A stretch of 64,000 nucleotides of DNA from Gammaproteobacteria bacterium. GTDB lineage: Bacteria; Pseudomonadota; Gammaproteobacteria; Competibacterales; Competibacteraceae. Positions 42,869-51,840 of this stretch are shown one piece after another. The position numbers were made by a program, and so were the translations under genes. The notes beneath the pieces are model-generated. The model saw only the letters and a program-made list of their open reading frames with translations, was not told the origin of the DNA and ran no database searches. Where the stretch lies: positions 62,001 through 126,000 of the forward strand of contig JACKNE010000013.1 of the NCBI GenBank assembly GCA_024235035.1, written 5' to 3'. How positions within the stretch are numbered: position 1 is the first letter of the stretch; each line of letters starts with the position of its first letter.

Positions 42869-43813
42869 TCAAGCTGCGAAAAAATACCGGGTTAGATGAA
42901 AAAATATCGGCGCTGCGAAACTGACGGAATCCATCCGGTCCATCATGCCACCGTGGCCTTCGAGCATCGTACCCCAATCCTTCGCACCTAAGCTTCGTTT
43001 GACGGCGGAAAGCACCAGACCACCGAGGAAGCCCATCAATATCGTCACGAACGCCATCCCCGCTGCTTGCAGGAAAGTGAAAGGCGTGATCCACCACATG
43101 CCGGCACCGATGAGCGTAGCGCCAGCGACACCTCCGACAAAACCCTCGACGGTCTTCGATGGACTCACGACCGGGGCAATTGGGGTTTTGCCAAAAATCT
43201 TGCCAAAGACATATTGGAGCACATCGCTCATCTGCACCACGAGCAACAGGTAGAACAGCAGTAGCGCATTTTGTCCCGTGTAACCTGGGATATCGAGCAG
43301 CAGCAAAGCCGGCACATGGCTGATGCAATAGATGGTCAGCATGATGGCCCATTGGATTTTCGCGCAGCGCTCCAGAAAGCGCTCGGGATCTTCGTTGAGC
43401 GCGGACAGGGAGGGCAGCAGCAAAAAGCCGTATACCGGTATGAAAATCGCGAACAGCGCATACCATTCGATGCCAATCAGGTAGTACTGCACCGGTATGA
43501 GGATGAAGAAGGCCAGCGACAATGCCCGATGGTCGCTGGCTCGCGTCGGTGTCAAGGAGAGGAACTCTCTCAACGCAAAAAATGAAATGAGTGCAAACAT
43601 GATGATCGTCGCGAATTTACCGAGGAGAGAGGCGATGGTGAACACCGCGACCATGACCCACCATGCCCGAACGCGAGCGTTCAGGTTATCGACCACTGCT
43701 CGCCCACTTGCGCTCTTGACGCGAAGAGCCAGGAACCAACCGGTCATCGAGGCGATGAGCAAGATGCCGACAACGCCGCCGATTAACCAGAGAAACTGAG
43801 CGTGTGCGATCAT
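42869..43813 (-). CDS. CDP-diglyceride synthase (phosphatidate cytidylyltransferase)
   Basis: 314-residue integral membrane protein with about eight hydrophobic helices. The CdsA signature is visible as SPSKTVEGFVGG (about 195-206) and, near the end, EGHGGMMDRMDSVSFAAP, the Mg2+ and CTP binding part. It converts phosphatidic acid and CTP to CDP-diacylglycerol. It overlaps the acyltransferase gene by four bases and belongs to a three-gene set with a CDP-alcohol phosphatidyltransferase, resembling the ynbA-ynbB arrangement of E. coli rather than the housekeeping cdsA locus. Confidence 0.9.
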   Translation of the reverse strand: MIAHAQFLWLIGGVVGILLIASMTGWFLALRVKSASGRAVVDNLNARVRAWWVMVAVFTIASLLGKFATIIMFALISFFALREFLSLTPTRASDHRALSLAFFILIPVQYYLIGIEWYALFAIFIPVYGFLLLPSLSALNEDPERFLERCAKIQWAIMLTIYCISHVPALLLLDIPGYTGQNALLLFYLLLVVQMSDVLQYVFGKIFGKTPIAPVVSPSKTVEGFVGGVAGATLIGAGMWWITPFTFLQAAGMAFVTILMGFLGGLVLSAVKRSLGAKDWGTMLEGHGGMMDRMDSVSFAAPIFFHLTRYFFAA

Positions 43814-44424
43814 GCCAACTCCACTATCGCTTGACGGGCGCGTTCTAGGAACGCCGATTTGCTTTCATCAGCAATGCGATGGAAGGCCGCACCAAAGCGG
43901 ACGGTGCAGACCAAGGGCACAGGGAAAATCGTTCCCTTGGGCATGCATCGATGCAGGTTTTCCAGGTAGACCGGGATCAATTCCACATCCGGAAAGTACG
44001 CAGCGAGGTGGAATAAACCGGTTTTGAAGAGGCCAGGCAATGCTTGTCGATGGCGCGTTCCCTCGGGAAAGAAAATCAGCGAGTCACCGCGCTTTAGCGC
44101 TTCGATCAACGGTTGCAACGGGTCCATGCTACAGTCGATGTGCGTTCTTTCTATGAAGATGGCGTTGAGCCCTTTCAAGGCCATATACTTTCGAATAATG
44201 CCTTTGTTCCAATAGTCCGCCGCCGCCACGGGGCGCGTTCTGATCCGCAGATGAGGCGGCAGCGCCGACCAAAGGGCGACTGCATCGATATGGCTCGAAT
44301 GGTTAGCGAAGTAAATTCGCTGCGCGTAAGAGGGTGTCGAACCTACCCAACGAGGGAAGGCGCCCACGAATATCCGCACCAGGCCGATCAAGAGATTCGA
44401 GAGCCACATGGCATCAAAGCTCAT
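43810..44424 (-). CDS. 1-acyl-glycerol-3-phosphate acyltransferase (PlsC-like)
   Basis: 204 residues. Motif I is ANHSSHIDAV (NHx4D, about 42-51) and motif III is FFPEGTRHRQ (about 115-124), the catalytic and phosphate-binding parts of the PlsC superfamily. One N-terminal membrane segment anchors it. It adds an acyl chain to lysophosphatidate to make phosphatidate. It overlaps the CDP-alcohol transferase by 11 bases upstream and the CDP-diglyceride synthase by four bases downstream, so the three act in one pathway. Confidence 0.88.
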   Translation of the reverse strand: MSFDAMWLSNLLIGLVRIFVGAFPRWVGSTPSYAQRIYFANHSSHIDAVALWSALPPHLRIRTRPVAAADYWNKGIIRKYMALKGLNAIFIERTHIDCSMDPLQPLIEALKRGDSLIFFPEGTRHRQALPGLFKTGLFHLAAYFPDVELIPVYLENLHRCMPKGTIFPVPLVCTVRFGAAFHRIADESKSAFLERARQAIVELA

Positions 44425-45052
44425 TTTGGCGCAGTTGAACCGCCATCGCTCTGGATCGGGTCACGCAGGTCGCCAGTGATCCGAATGCAATGACGATGCA
44501 GGCGACCATGAGGACGTGTGTGGTGCCAACCGATGCCTGCTCGATGGCCCCAAGCACGCAGCCTCCCGTCATCACCGCCATCCGATGAGGTTTGGCCATC
44601 GGGCCGCGAAAATCCTGCGCTAAACCCAGCGAGCCACCAAAAGCCCGCACATAAGCCGTCGATATTGCCGCCAAAGCGCCTAACCAGCCGATGGCGGGCC
44701 AGTCGATCGCATAACCCAACGCCACAATGAGCACGGCATCGGCGATCCGATCGGGAAATTCATTGAAGAGCTGCCCCAGAGGAGACTGCTTTCCTTCCTC
44801 GATCGCCACCATACCATCCAATAAATTGCAGACGAGTCTGCCTTGAATGGCGACAGCGCATCCGAGTAGTCCAACCGAAGTTGGATGCCCCACCAGTAAA
44901 GCAGCCCCGATTGCGGCGAAAAAGACACTGGCCACCGAGATTTGATTGGGTGAAACACCGGTTTTCGCCAAAAACGAGGCCGCTTTTTGCGCCCACATGC
45001 TGGATCGCGCCTTGATCGGGCGTCGGTTACTACCTGCATCGTTCATTGTCAT
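44414..45052 (-). CDS. CDP-alcohol phosphatidyltransferase, YnbA-like
   Basis: 212 residues with about six membrane helices. The family motif D(x)2DG(x)2AR(x)8G(x)3D(x)3D appears as NLLDGMVAIEEGKQSPLGQLFNEFPD. The first and third Asp are Asn, and the Arg is Ile. The Asn substitutions match my recollection of YnbA-type proteins; the Ile is less usual. The last Asp, the catalytic base, is kept. These enzymes swap CMP of CDP-diacylglycerol for a headgroup alcohol. First gene of the lipid trio; upstream lie 290 bases without a convincing gene. Confidence 0.82.
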   Translation of the reverse strand: MTMNDAGSNRRPIKARSSMWAQKAASFLAKTGVSPNQISVASVFFAAIGAALLVGHPTSVGLLGCAVAIQGRLVCNLLDGMVAIEEGKQSPLGQLFNEFPDRIADAVLIVALGYAIDWPAIGWLGALAAISTAYVRAFGGSLGLAQDFRGPMAKPHRMAVMTGGCVLGAIEQASVGTTHVLMVACIVIAFGSLATCVTRSRAMAVQLRQNEL

Positions 45053-45342
45053 GAGTACCTAACGGGCGGCGGATGATCATGCTCAGTGCTGCATGCCCGG
45101 CACAATTATGTAGAGTTTCCGTTGGCTGTCCAATTCTCACCATCGTTCCGGGCGTATTCGCCCTGACCAGGGCCTACGGTATGATGGCCGAGGTTTCTCC
45201 ACCTACCGATGGACATATGATGAAAGAGGTCGTTCTGGGATGGTGACCCATCGCCTGCAGCAGGCCTTGGATGCCGGCGACCGCACGGTGATGCTGCATC
45301 AAGAACGGCTCGCATTCGATTGACGAATCGTCGCCGAACTCA

Positions 45343-46134
45343 ATGACAGTTCCCGCATTCGCGATAATGAGCGCCGAAAAATTGAATCGAGGCTTCTGGT
45401 GGGTCATCATCGCCACGGTGATCGGGTTGGGACAAACGCCTGTCCACGCGAGTTGTTTCGGGTCCCGGATCGCGCTGGATGCTGGTCATTCACTGCAGCG
45501 ACCCGGCGCGCGCAGCGCCCGAGGGCGGCCCGAAGTCGCCTTCAATCTCATGCTAGCGCAAGTCGTAGCCACGACCCTACGTGCTCAAGGCGACGAGGTG
45601 GTCTTGGTCAACCCGGAGGGTACGGTCCTCAATTTGGTTGCACGGACCCGCCAAGCACAGGCGGCTGGCGCAGACCTTTTTCTATCGTTGCATCACGATT
45701 CGGTGCAGCCGCGTTATCTACAGCCCTGGCAACCCCAGCCCGGTCATACGGAGCATTACAGCGACCGCTTCACCGGGTTTTCGCTCTTCGTCTCGGCGCA
45801 ACAAGCCGATCCAAAACACGTCGCGGCCAGTCGGGCGTTGGCGATGCAACTGGGCGCGGCGCTGCGAGCTGCAGGCTTGACACCCTCGCTGCATCACGCC
45901 GAGCCGATCCCAGGCGAAGGGCGCATTCTGTTGGATGCTGATTGGGGGGTTTACCGTTTCGACGAACTGATCGTGCTCAAGACTGCCACCATGCCAGCGG
46001 TGCTGCTGGAAGCCGGTATTCTCGTCAACCGAGCCGAAGAGGAACGTCTGCGCGATCCCACTTACCAGCAACGGATCGCTACTGCCATCGGTCAAGCGCT
46101 GCATAGGGATTGTACAGATCCTCACAACGACTGA
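45343..46134 (+). CDS. N-acetylmuramoyl-L-alanine amidase (Amidase_3)
   Basis: 263 residues, or 255 if the ATG at 45367 is used, which gives a cleaner signal peptide (LNRGFWWVIIATVIGLG, cleavage near VHA-SC). The catalytic domain shows the zinc ligands of the family: His in IALDAGHSL, Glu in RGRPEVAFN, His in FLSLHHDS, and the catalytic Glu in PAVLLEAGILVN. It hydrolyses the amide between muramic acid and the stem peptide in the periplasm. The inserted loop PRYLQPWQPQPGH is longer than in AmiA/AmiC and may regulate access. It lacks an AMIN domain. Confidence 0.9.
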   Translation: MTVPAFAIMSAEKLNRGFWWVIIATVIGLGQTPVHASCFGSRIALDAGHSLQRPGARSARGRPEVAFNLMLAQVVATTLRAQGDEVVLVNPEGTVLNLVARTRQAQAAGADLFLSLHHDSVQPRYLQPWQPQPGHTEHYSDRFTGFSLFVSAQQADPKHVAASRALAMQLGAALRAAGLTPSLHHAEPIPGEGRILLDADWGVYRFDELIVLKTATMPAVLLEAGILVNRAEEERLRDPTYQQRIATAIGQALHRDCTDPHND

Positions 46135-46175
46135 GGAGGCTTACAGCGATCGCTGCAAACAGGCGATGAGATCGC

Positions 46176-46991
46176 TCACCCTTCCCCTAACACCCGGCGC
46201 CGTAACAATCGTTCGTCGACCGGCACCAGGATCAAGATCATCAGCAAGAACAAACCGCAAGCGGCGGCCAAATGGTGATTCACCTCGCCGACCAGCAGCA
46301 GGAGACGAATCCCTTCCGCCAAATGATGTAGGGGATTTAGGAACAACCAAGCCTGCACCCAGAGTGCATCACCCTCCATTGGGAAGTAGGTGCTGCTGGC
46401 AAAACCAAGAGGCATGATGACCAGGAAGAAGGGAATGTTCATGTGATCGATGCTGGGTACGATGGCAGTAAACAACAGCCCCAGCGTGGCAAAGGCCAAA
46501 GCGGCGAGGAACAGTAGAGGCAGCGCCAAGAACGCATTGACCCAATACAGATGTAACCAACCCGTCAAGGAAAATCCCACGAGCACCAGGGTCACGATCA
46601 GTGCGTAGATCGTCCCTAGGGTGGCGGCCCACAGTACCTCGCCCCAAACGACATGTTCCAGACGCACCTGAGTGATGAGCTGACCTTCCCAGGTTTTCTG
46701 GTAGTGCATACGGATGTAGGCCGCGAACAAGGCTTGAAAAAAAGCCGTCATAAAAGCGGTATACGCCAACATGCCCGGCGCCAGATAAGCCAGATAGGAC
46801 ACGGGTTGTCCACGCCAGGCGAACTCCGGGATAAAGCCACCCAGCCCTACTCCGAAAGCCAATAGCAGAATAATCGGCTCCAGCAAGGGCGGCAGCGCCG
46901 CTGTATGCCAGTTGCGTCGATACACGCTCAGATGCCGCCCCAGGACAGCGCGGCTTTGCCACTGCAAGGCGGCTCGATAGTGGAGAGTCAT
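46176..46991 (-). CDS. ABC-2 type export permease (NodJ-like)
   Basis: 271 residues with six hydrophobic helices and an N-terminal cytoplasmic segment. The pattern LLEPIILLLAFGVGLG, YLAYLAPGMLAYTAFMTAFFQ, WEGQLITQVRLEHVVWGEVLWAA resembles the NodJ/ABC2_membrane family. The paired ATPase overlaps its start by four bases. Together they should form an exporter for a lipid-linked sugar, a lipid or a drug; the substrate is unknown. Confidence 0.87.
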   Translation of the reverse strand: MTLHYRAALQWQSRAVLGRHLSVYRRNWHTAALPPLLEPIILLLAFGVGLGGFIPEFAWRGQPVSYLAYLAPGMLAYTAFMTAFFQALFAAYIRMHYQKTWEGQLITQVRLEHVVWGEVLWAATLGTIYALIVTLVLVGFSLTGWLHLYWVNAFLALPLLFLAALAFATLGLLFTAIVPSIDHMNIPFFLVIMPLGFASSTYFPMEGDALWVQAWLFLNPLHHLAEGIRLLLLVGEVNHHLAAACGLFLLMILILVPVDERLLRRRVLGEG

Positions 46992-47923
46992 GGCTTCTCG
47001 GCGAGCTTCAAGAACAAGTCATCCAGGGTCGGCGGGCGGACCTCGAAACGCAGATCGCCAAATCGGGCGCTGAACCGGGCCAAACCCGGCCCATCCAAAG
47101 CGAGATGCAAGGTAGAGAGCACCCGGGTCGGCTCCGGCAAACCGACTTGCCGCGCCCAGGCACAAACGGTCGCCGCCGCTGAATCGTGGGCGTCCAGCAC
47201 CAGCATGTGTTCACCGACCAGATCCCCCAACACCGCTTGGGATTGCCCTGTCGCTACGACACGACCCTCGCGCAAGACCAGCAACTCGTCTGACAGGCGC
47301 TCGGCCTCATCCATGTAGTGGGTGGTCAGGACGATCCCCAACCCCTCTCGCCGCAGCGTATCGACCAATTCCCAGACCTCCAAACGCGCCTGCGGGTCCA
47401 GTCCCGTAGTTGGTTCGTCCAGAAACAGCAGCTGTGGCGCATGAATCAAGGCCCGGGCGATCATCAGCCGACGCCGATAGCCGCCGGAAAGGCTATCCGG
47501 TTTGGCGTTCGCATAGCGGTGCAAGCCAAAGCGTTCGAGCAATGCCGTCACCCGCGCTTTCACCCCTGACGGTCGTGGACGAAAATAGCGACTCATCTGC
47601 TCCAGATTGCCACGCACGGTAAAATCCGTGTCGAAAGTGTCATCTTGGGTGCAGACGCCCACCCGCCGAGCGGCTGCCTCGGGGTCAACGCGCCGATCGA
47701 TTCCAGCTACGCGAATGGTACCGGCATCGGGCTGCAGGAAACCGTAGCACATCCGCAGGGTCGTCGTCTTGCCGGCCCCGTTGGCGCCCAGCAGGCCGAC
47801 GACTTGACCGGCCTGGCAACGCAAACCAACGTCATCGACGACCCGGCGGCCCGCAAACTGTTTGCTGAGACCGGTCGCCAGTAAAACGGGTTCGTCCGGG
47901 GAATTGAGATCGTAAGTATGCAT
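46988..47923 (-). CDS. ABC exporter ATP-binding subunit (NodI-like)
   Basis: 311 residues. Walker A is GANGAGKTTT (about 44-53), the signature is LSGGYRRRLMIARAL (about 144-158), Walker B is LLFLDEPTTGLDP, and the switch is TTHYMDEAERLS. The C-terminal 80 residues match the DUF4162-like extension of NodI/CcmA-type exporters. The gene is first of the pair; 118 bases upstream on the other strand starts a small hypothetical gene. Confidence 0.93.
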   Translation of the reverse strand: MHTYDLNSPDEPVLLATGLSKQFAGRRVVDDVGLRCQAGQVVGLLGANGAGKTTTLRMCYGFLQPDAGTIRVAGIDRRVDPEAAARRVGVCTQDDTFDTDFTVRGNLEQMSRYFRPRPSGVKARVTALLERFGLHRYANAKPDSLSGGYRRRLMIARALIHAPQLLFLDEPTTGLDPQARLEVWELVDTLRREGLGIVLTTHYMDEAERLSDELLVLREGRVVATGQSQAVLGDLVGEHMLVLDAHDSAAATVCAWARQVGLPEPTRVLSTLHLALDGPGLARFSARFGDLRFEVRPPTLDDLFLKLAEKP

Positions 47924-48041
47924 CGGTAACAGTCATACCATTTCTTGATGGACATCGTGTTATACACCATTAAGACCATATATGGCACGCACCTTGCTAA
48001 ATTTTTGCGATCCACGCCCTATTCACCTTGAGAAATACGCC

Positions 48042-48281
48042 ATGCTGAAAACAATCGCTATTGTTCCGACTCCGCATATGATCGAGTTGCTGGAACTCAT
48101 CGAGCTGGCGAATCGGTACGATGCCGAATCGCGTCTGGTCGATTACCTCCACCAGTGTCGCCGCACTGGCTACGAACCGCCTCCCGAATTGCTGGAGTTA
48201 GCGCGTGACCATATTGCGAATAAACGCCGACCGGTGACCCCTTGCGTCGGTTTCCGCCCGGCGCTAGCGACACAATGTTGA
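48042..48281 (+). CDS. Small hypothetical protein
   Basis: 79 residues from the ATG at 48042; an upstream ATG at 47982 would add 20 residues. The sequence TPHMIELLELIELANRYDAESRLVDYLHQCRRTGYEPPPELLELARDHI is helical and amphipathic and has the look of a small regulatory or scaffold protein. No motif recognised. A weak GAGAAA site precedes the start. Confidence 0.5.
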   Translation: MLKTIAIVPTPHMIELLELIELANRYDAESRLVDYLHQCRRTGYEPPPELLELARDHIANKRRPVTPCVGFRPALATQC

Positions 48282-48590
48282 TCCTAACGAACCCCAACAT
48301 AGCTCGACAGGACTCCGGCAGTCACCCCAAACGATGACAACCTCCTCTTTCATCGAATCAGGCTGACCCAGCGCCCCACTTTGGTGACGGCAAGGCATTT
48401 GTTCGCAGTCAGCTCATTTTAAGTGGGCTGGCATGACTCTCCTGATCCAATCTGGACCGGAGGGCCATGTTCTATCTACGCGGCATAGAGATACGAAATT
48501 GGAGTCCTTAGTGCGATATCCAAGTGTTAGGACGCTACTCTTCCTTTTCGGCATCCTCACTTCGGCCACCACGCCACACGATTATCCCCT
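48282..48590. other. Intergenic region before the glycerate kinase
   Basis: 309 bases. No gene, hairpin or repeat is clear. The glycerate kinase promoter should lie in its right half. Confidence 0.35.
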
Positions 48591-49727
48591 ATGAAAATCG
48601 TACTTGCTCCTAATGCACTCAAGGGTTGTTTGACCGCTAGCCAGGCGACGCTGGCCATGGCGCGCGGCGTCGCCCGAGCCTGCCCGAATTGTGAGATCGC
48701 GCAGGTTCCCGTCGCCGACGGCGGCGATGGGCTAGCCGACGTGCTAATCAATGCCCTGAACGGTAAAGCGCATACCGTCACCGTCACCGGCCCGCGTGGC
48801 GATCCTGTGTCAGCTATGTTCTGCCATGTACCCGCGCGGCGGCTAGCGGCTATTGAGATGGCGACCGCCAGCGGCCTGGCACTGTTGCCCCGAGACCGGT
48901 TCAATCCCATGCTGACCACCACGCTTGGTACGGGTGAACTGATCTCAGCGGCTCTGGATCTAGAGATTTCCCATCTGGTGGTCGGTATCGGCGGCAGCGC
49001 CACCAACGACGGCGGCATTGGCATGGCCGCAGCGCTGGGCGCGCGCTTCCTGGATAGGGGCGGGGCACCAGTCGAACCGGTAGGTGGCGTGCTGGGGAGC
49101 ATCGAACGCATCGATCTCGGTGGCCTCGATCCACGGTTGGTCGGGCTGCGGGTGGAAGCGATCTGCGACGTGAATAATCCACTGCTGGGTGAACGCGGTG
49201 CGGCCTGCGTCTATGCGCCCCAGAAAGGCGCTACGCCCGAACAGGTGCGAGTGCTGGATGCCGGACTGGCCCATCTAGCGGCGGTGATCGAACGCGATCT
49301 CGGTCTGGACGTGCGCGAGCTACCGGGTGCTGGCGCAGCCGGCGGCCTGGGCGCAGGCTTGAAAGCTTTTCTCAACGCTGAACTGCGGCGCGGCGTCGAT
49401 CTGGTACTGGATCTGACCGGCTTGGACGAGCACTTGCATGGCGCGGATCTGGTGTTGACCGCCGAAGGCCAGATCGATTTTCAAACCACCTTCGGCAAGG
49501 CTCCGGCAGGCGTAGCCGAACGCGCCCGCGCGCGCGGCATACCCTGTCTGGCTATCGCTGGCAGCGTCGGCAGCGGGCTGGAATCCCTGTACGAACGGGG
49601 CATCGACGCGGTACTCAGCCTGTGTCCGGGTCCGCTGAGCCTGGAGCAAGCGATGGTGGCTGGTAGCGATTACCTGGCTGCCGCCGCCGAACAGGCGGTG
49701 CGTATTTTCCTGGCGGGTCGTCGCTAA
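48591..49727 (+). CDS. Glycerate kinase (GlxK/GarK class)
   Basis: 378 residues, the normal length for the class I glycerate kinase family. It starts APNALKGCLTASQA, has PVADGGDGLADVL (about 42-54), TLGTGELISAALDLE, GIGGSATNDGGIGMAAALGARF (about 137-158) and the C-terminal TAEGQIDFQTTFGKAPAGVA, all diagnostic. It phosphorylates D-glycerate to 2-phosphoglycerate, feeding glyoxylate or serine-derived carbon into glycolysis. No other glyoxylate-pathway genes are adjacent. Confidence 0.93.
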   Translation: MKIVLAPNALKGCLTASQATLAMARGVARACPNCEIAQVPVADGGDGLADVLINALNGKAHTVTVTGPRGDPVSAMFCHVPARRLAAIEMATASGLALLPRDRFNPMLTTTLGTGELISAALDLEISHLVVGIGGSATNDGGIGMAAALGARFLDRGGAPVEPVGGVLGSIERIDLGGLDPRLVGLRVEAICDVNNPLLGERGAACVYAPQKGATPEQVRVLDAGLAHLAAVIERDLGLDVRELPGAGAAGGLGAGLKAFLNAELRRGVDLVLDLTGLDEHLHGADLVLTAEGQIDFQTTFGKAPAGVAERARARGIPCLAIAGSVGSGLESLYERGIDAVLSLCPGPLSLEQAMVAGSDYLAAAAEQAVRIFLAGRR

Positions 49728-49773
49728 CCCAACAGCGGGCTCGCCCCGCTTCCAGCGCCTTGGCTGCCGCTCG

Positions 49774-49827
49774 TTACCCAATGGCCGCACCAGAATACAG
49801 TTACCCAATGGCCGCACCAGAATACAG
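49774..49827. repeat. Perfect tandem 27-bp direct repeat
   Basis: Two exact copies of a 27-base unit beginning TTACCCAATGGCCGCACCAG lie head to tail between glycerate kinase and ggt. They contain no frame of interest and probably arose by slippage or are a remnant of a larger repeat. Confidence 0.85.
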
Positions 49828-49906
49828 GTAGCGCTTTTTCTCCGCGACTACACTTATTTTGGAGAGACGATTTATCAACACCTTACACCATGCCAGGAGC
49901 TCTACC

Positions 49907-51670
49907 ATGAATAACACCGGCGCTTTCCAGCGCTTAATAGTGCTGTTGCCGACGACTCGTCTGGCCACAGGCTTCGCGTTGTTATGCACCTTGATGGTCG
50001 CTACGCCTTCTCTTGCGCAGGAAGCCATCCTGGAGGGAGATCGCAGTATTCCCGCCGAGGCGAAGAACGGCATGGTGGTGACCAGCCATTATCTGGCAAC
50101 GGATGAGGCCCTGAAGGTACTAGAGCAAGGAGGCAACGCCGTCGATGCAGCCGTTACCGCAGCATTTACGCTGGCGGTGACCCAGCCGCGGTCCGGCAAT
50201 ATCGGAGGCGGCGGATTCATGCTCATCTCCTCCGAACAGAAAAACGAAGTGGTGGCTATCGACTATCGCGAAAAAGCCCCAGCTGCGGCCAGCCGTGACA
50301 TGTTTCTTGGGGCGGATGGCAATGCAGATGAAGAACTGAGCCGCTATTCGCACAAGTCGGCTGGAGTTCCCGGCACCGTGGCTGGGCTGGCGCTGGCGCT
50401 GGAGAAGTACGGCACCCTGTCTTTGGCAAAGGCGCTGGAACCTGCGATCAGATTGGCGCAAGAGGGATTCATCGTACCGGTTCGTTTCAGCGACGGGATC
50501 AAGAGTGCCGCCGACCGATTGCAGAAACACGAGTCGAGCCGCAAGGTTTTCTTCAAGCCCGATGGCAGTCACTATCAGCCGGGAGATCGCTTCGTGCAGA
50601 AAGATCTGGCGGCAACCCTCAAGCGGATCGCGGAGCAGGGCAGCGAGGGCTTTTACCAGGGCCGCACCGCCGATCTCATCGTCGCAGAGATGAAGCGCGG
50701 AGGCGGATTGATTACCCTTGATGATCTCAAACACTACCAACCAGCTATCCGTCAGCCGGTGCATGGCAACTACCGGGGTTACGACATCTTCTCGATGGGT
50801 CCACCCAGCTCTGGAGGCACCCATATCATTCAAATCCTCAATATTCTGGAGGGGTTCCCGATAGGGTGGACCGGACATAACTCGGCAGAAACCATTCATC
50901 TGATGGCGGAGGCGATGGCGCGCGCTTACGCCGACCGCTCCAAGTATCTGGGCGACTCGGATTTCGTGCAGGTGCCTATTCAGGGGTTGACCTCCAAAGC
51001 CTATGCGGAAAAGCTGCGCCGCACCATCCATCGGGGACGGGCGACCGCCAGTGCAACCCTGCTGCCGGGTGATCCCGCACCCTACGAGAGCAACGAAACC
51101 ACCCACTTTTCCATCGTGGATAAATTCGGTAACGCGGTCTCTAACACCTACACGATCAACTTCAGCTATGGCTCCCATATCGTGGTCGATGGCGCCGGCT
51201 TCCTGCTCAATAACGAGATGGATGACTTCAGCGCGAAGCCAGGCGTGGCGAATGCTTACGGACTGATCAGTGATGAGGCCAACCAGATTGAGCCGAACAA
51301 ACGGATGCTCAGCTCGATGTCCCCAACCATCGTCAAACAAGGTGGTAAAAATTTCCTGGTCACCGGCAGTCCTGGAGGATCACGCATCATCACCACCACG
51401 CTGCAGGTGCTGCTGAACGTGATCGATCATCACCTGAATATCCAGGCGGCGGTTAGTGCGCCCAGGATACACCATCAATGGTTGCCGGATGAGATCCGGA
51501 TAGAAGAAGGCATTAGTCCGGATACGGTGCGGCTACTGGAAGGCATGGGACATACGGTGACGCGCCAAGCGGCGATGGGTGCTAGCCAGAGCATCCTGGT
51601 GAGTAGTGACGGTACTAAGTATGGTGGCGCAGATCCACGCCGCAGCACTTCCTCGGCCAAAGGCTTCTGA
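49907..51670 (+). CDS. ggt: Gamma-glutamyltransferase (glutathione hydrolase)
   Basis: 587 residues from the ATG with AGGAG upstream; the longer frame to 49859 has none. A signal peptide is seen (hydrophobic run near 27-43, cleavage near SLAQ). The proenzyme cleaves itself before the nucleophile Thr398 in NETTHFSIVDK. Other conserved parts are GGNAVDAAVTAAFTLAVTQPRSGNIGGGGFM (about 68-98), PPSSGGTH and TGSPGGSRI. It is periplasmic and hydrolyses glutathione and other gamma-glutamyl compounds. Confidence 0.95.
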   Translation: MNNTGAFQRLIVLLPTTRLATGFALLCTLMVATPSLAQEAILEGDRSIPAEAKNGMVVTSHYLATDEALKVLEQGGNAVDAAVTAAFTLAVTQPRSGNIGGGGFMLISSEQKNEVVAIDYREKAPAAASRDMFLGADGNADEELSRYSHKSAGVPGTVAGLALALEKYGTLSLAKALEPAIRLAQEGFIVPVRFSDGIKSAADRLQKHESSRKVFFKPDGSHYQPGDRFVQKDLAATLKRIAEQGSEGFYQGRTADLIVAEMKRGGGLITLDDLKHYQPAIRQPVHGNYRGYDIFSMGPPSSGGTHIIQILNILEGFPIGWTGHNSAETIHLMAEAMARAYADRSKYLGDSDFVQVPIQGLTSKAYAEKLRRTIHRGRATASATLLPGDPAPYESNETTHFSIVDKFGNAVSNTYTINFSYGSHIVVDGAGFLLNNEMDDFSAKPGVANAYGLISDEANQIEPNKRMLSSMSPTIVKQGGKNFLVTGSPGGSRIITTTLQVLLNVIDHHLNIQAAVSAPRIHHQWLPDEIRIEEGISPDTVRLLEGMGHTVTRQAAMGASQSILVSSDGTKYGGADPRRSTSSAKGF

Positions 51671-51840
51671 TCCGGCGGGATCATGAGCAACCAAGCCTGA
51701 CCGTGGATGATCTTGACCCGGAACGCGCGACCACTGGCGAGTGGTCGTCCGACGATCGAAGCTGATCCTCTACGGCTGGACATTCATCGCCATCCGCTCC
51801 GCGGTGCAGGATGGCCCAACCCAAAGGAACCTCTTGCAGC

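Noticed and set aside
45053..45342. Small frames upstream of the amidase gene
   Set aside because: Short, unconserved-looking and without ribosome sites; treated as intergenic.
50120..51340. 406-codon open frame opposite ggt
   Set aside because: Antisense shadow of a clear gamma-glutamyltransferase; no family features.
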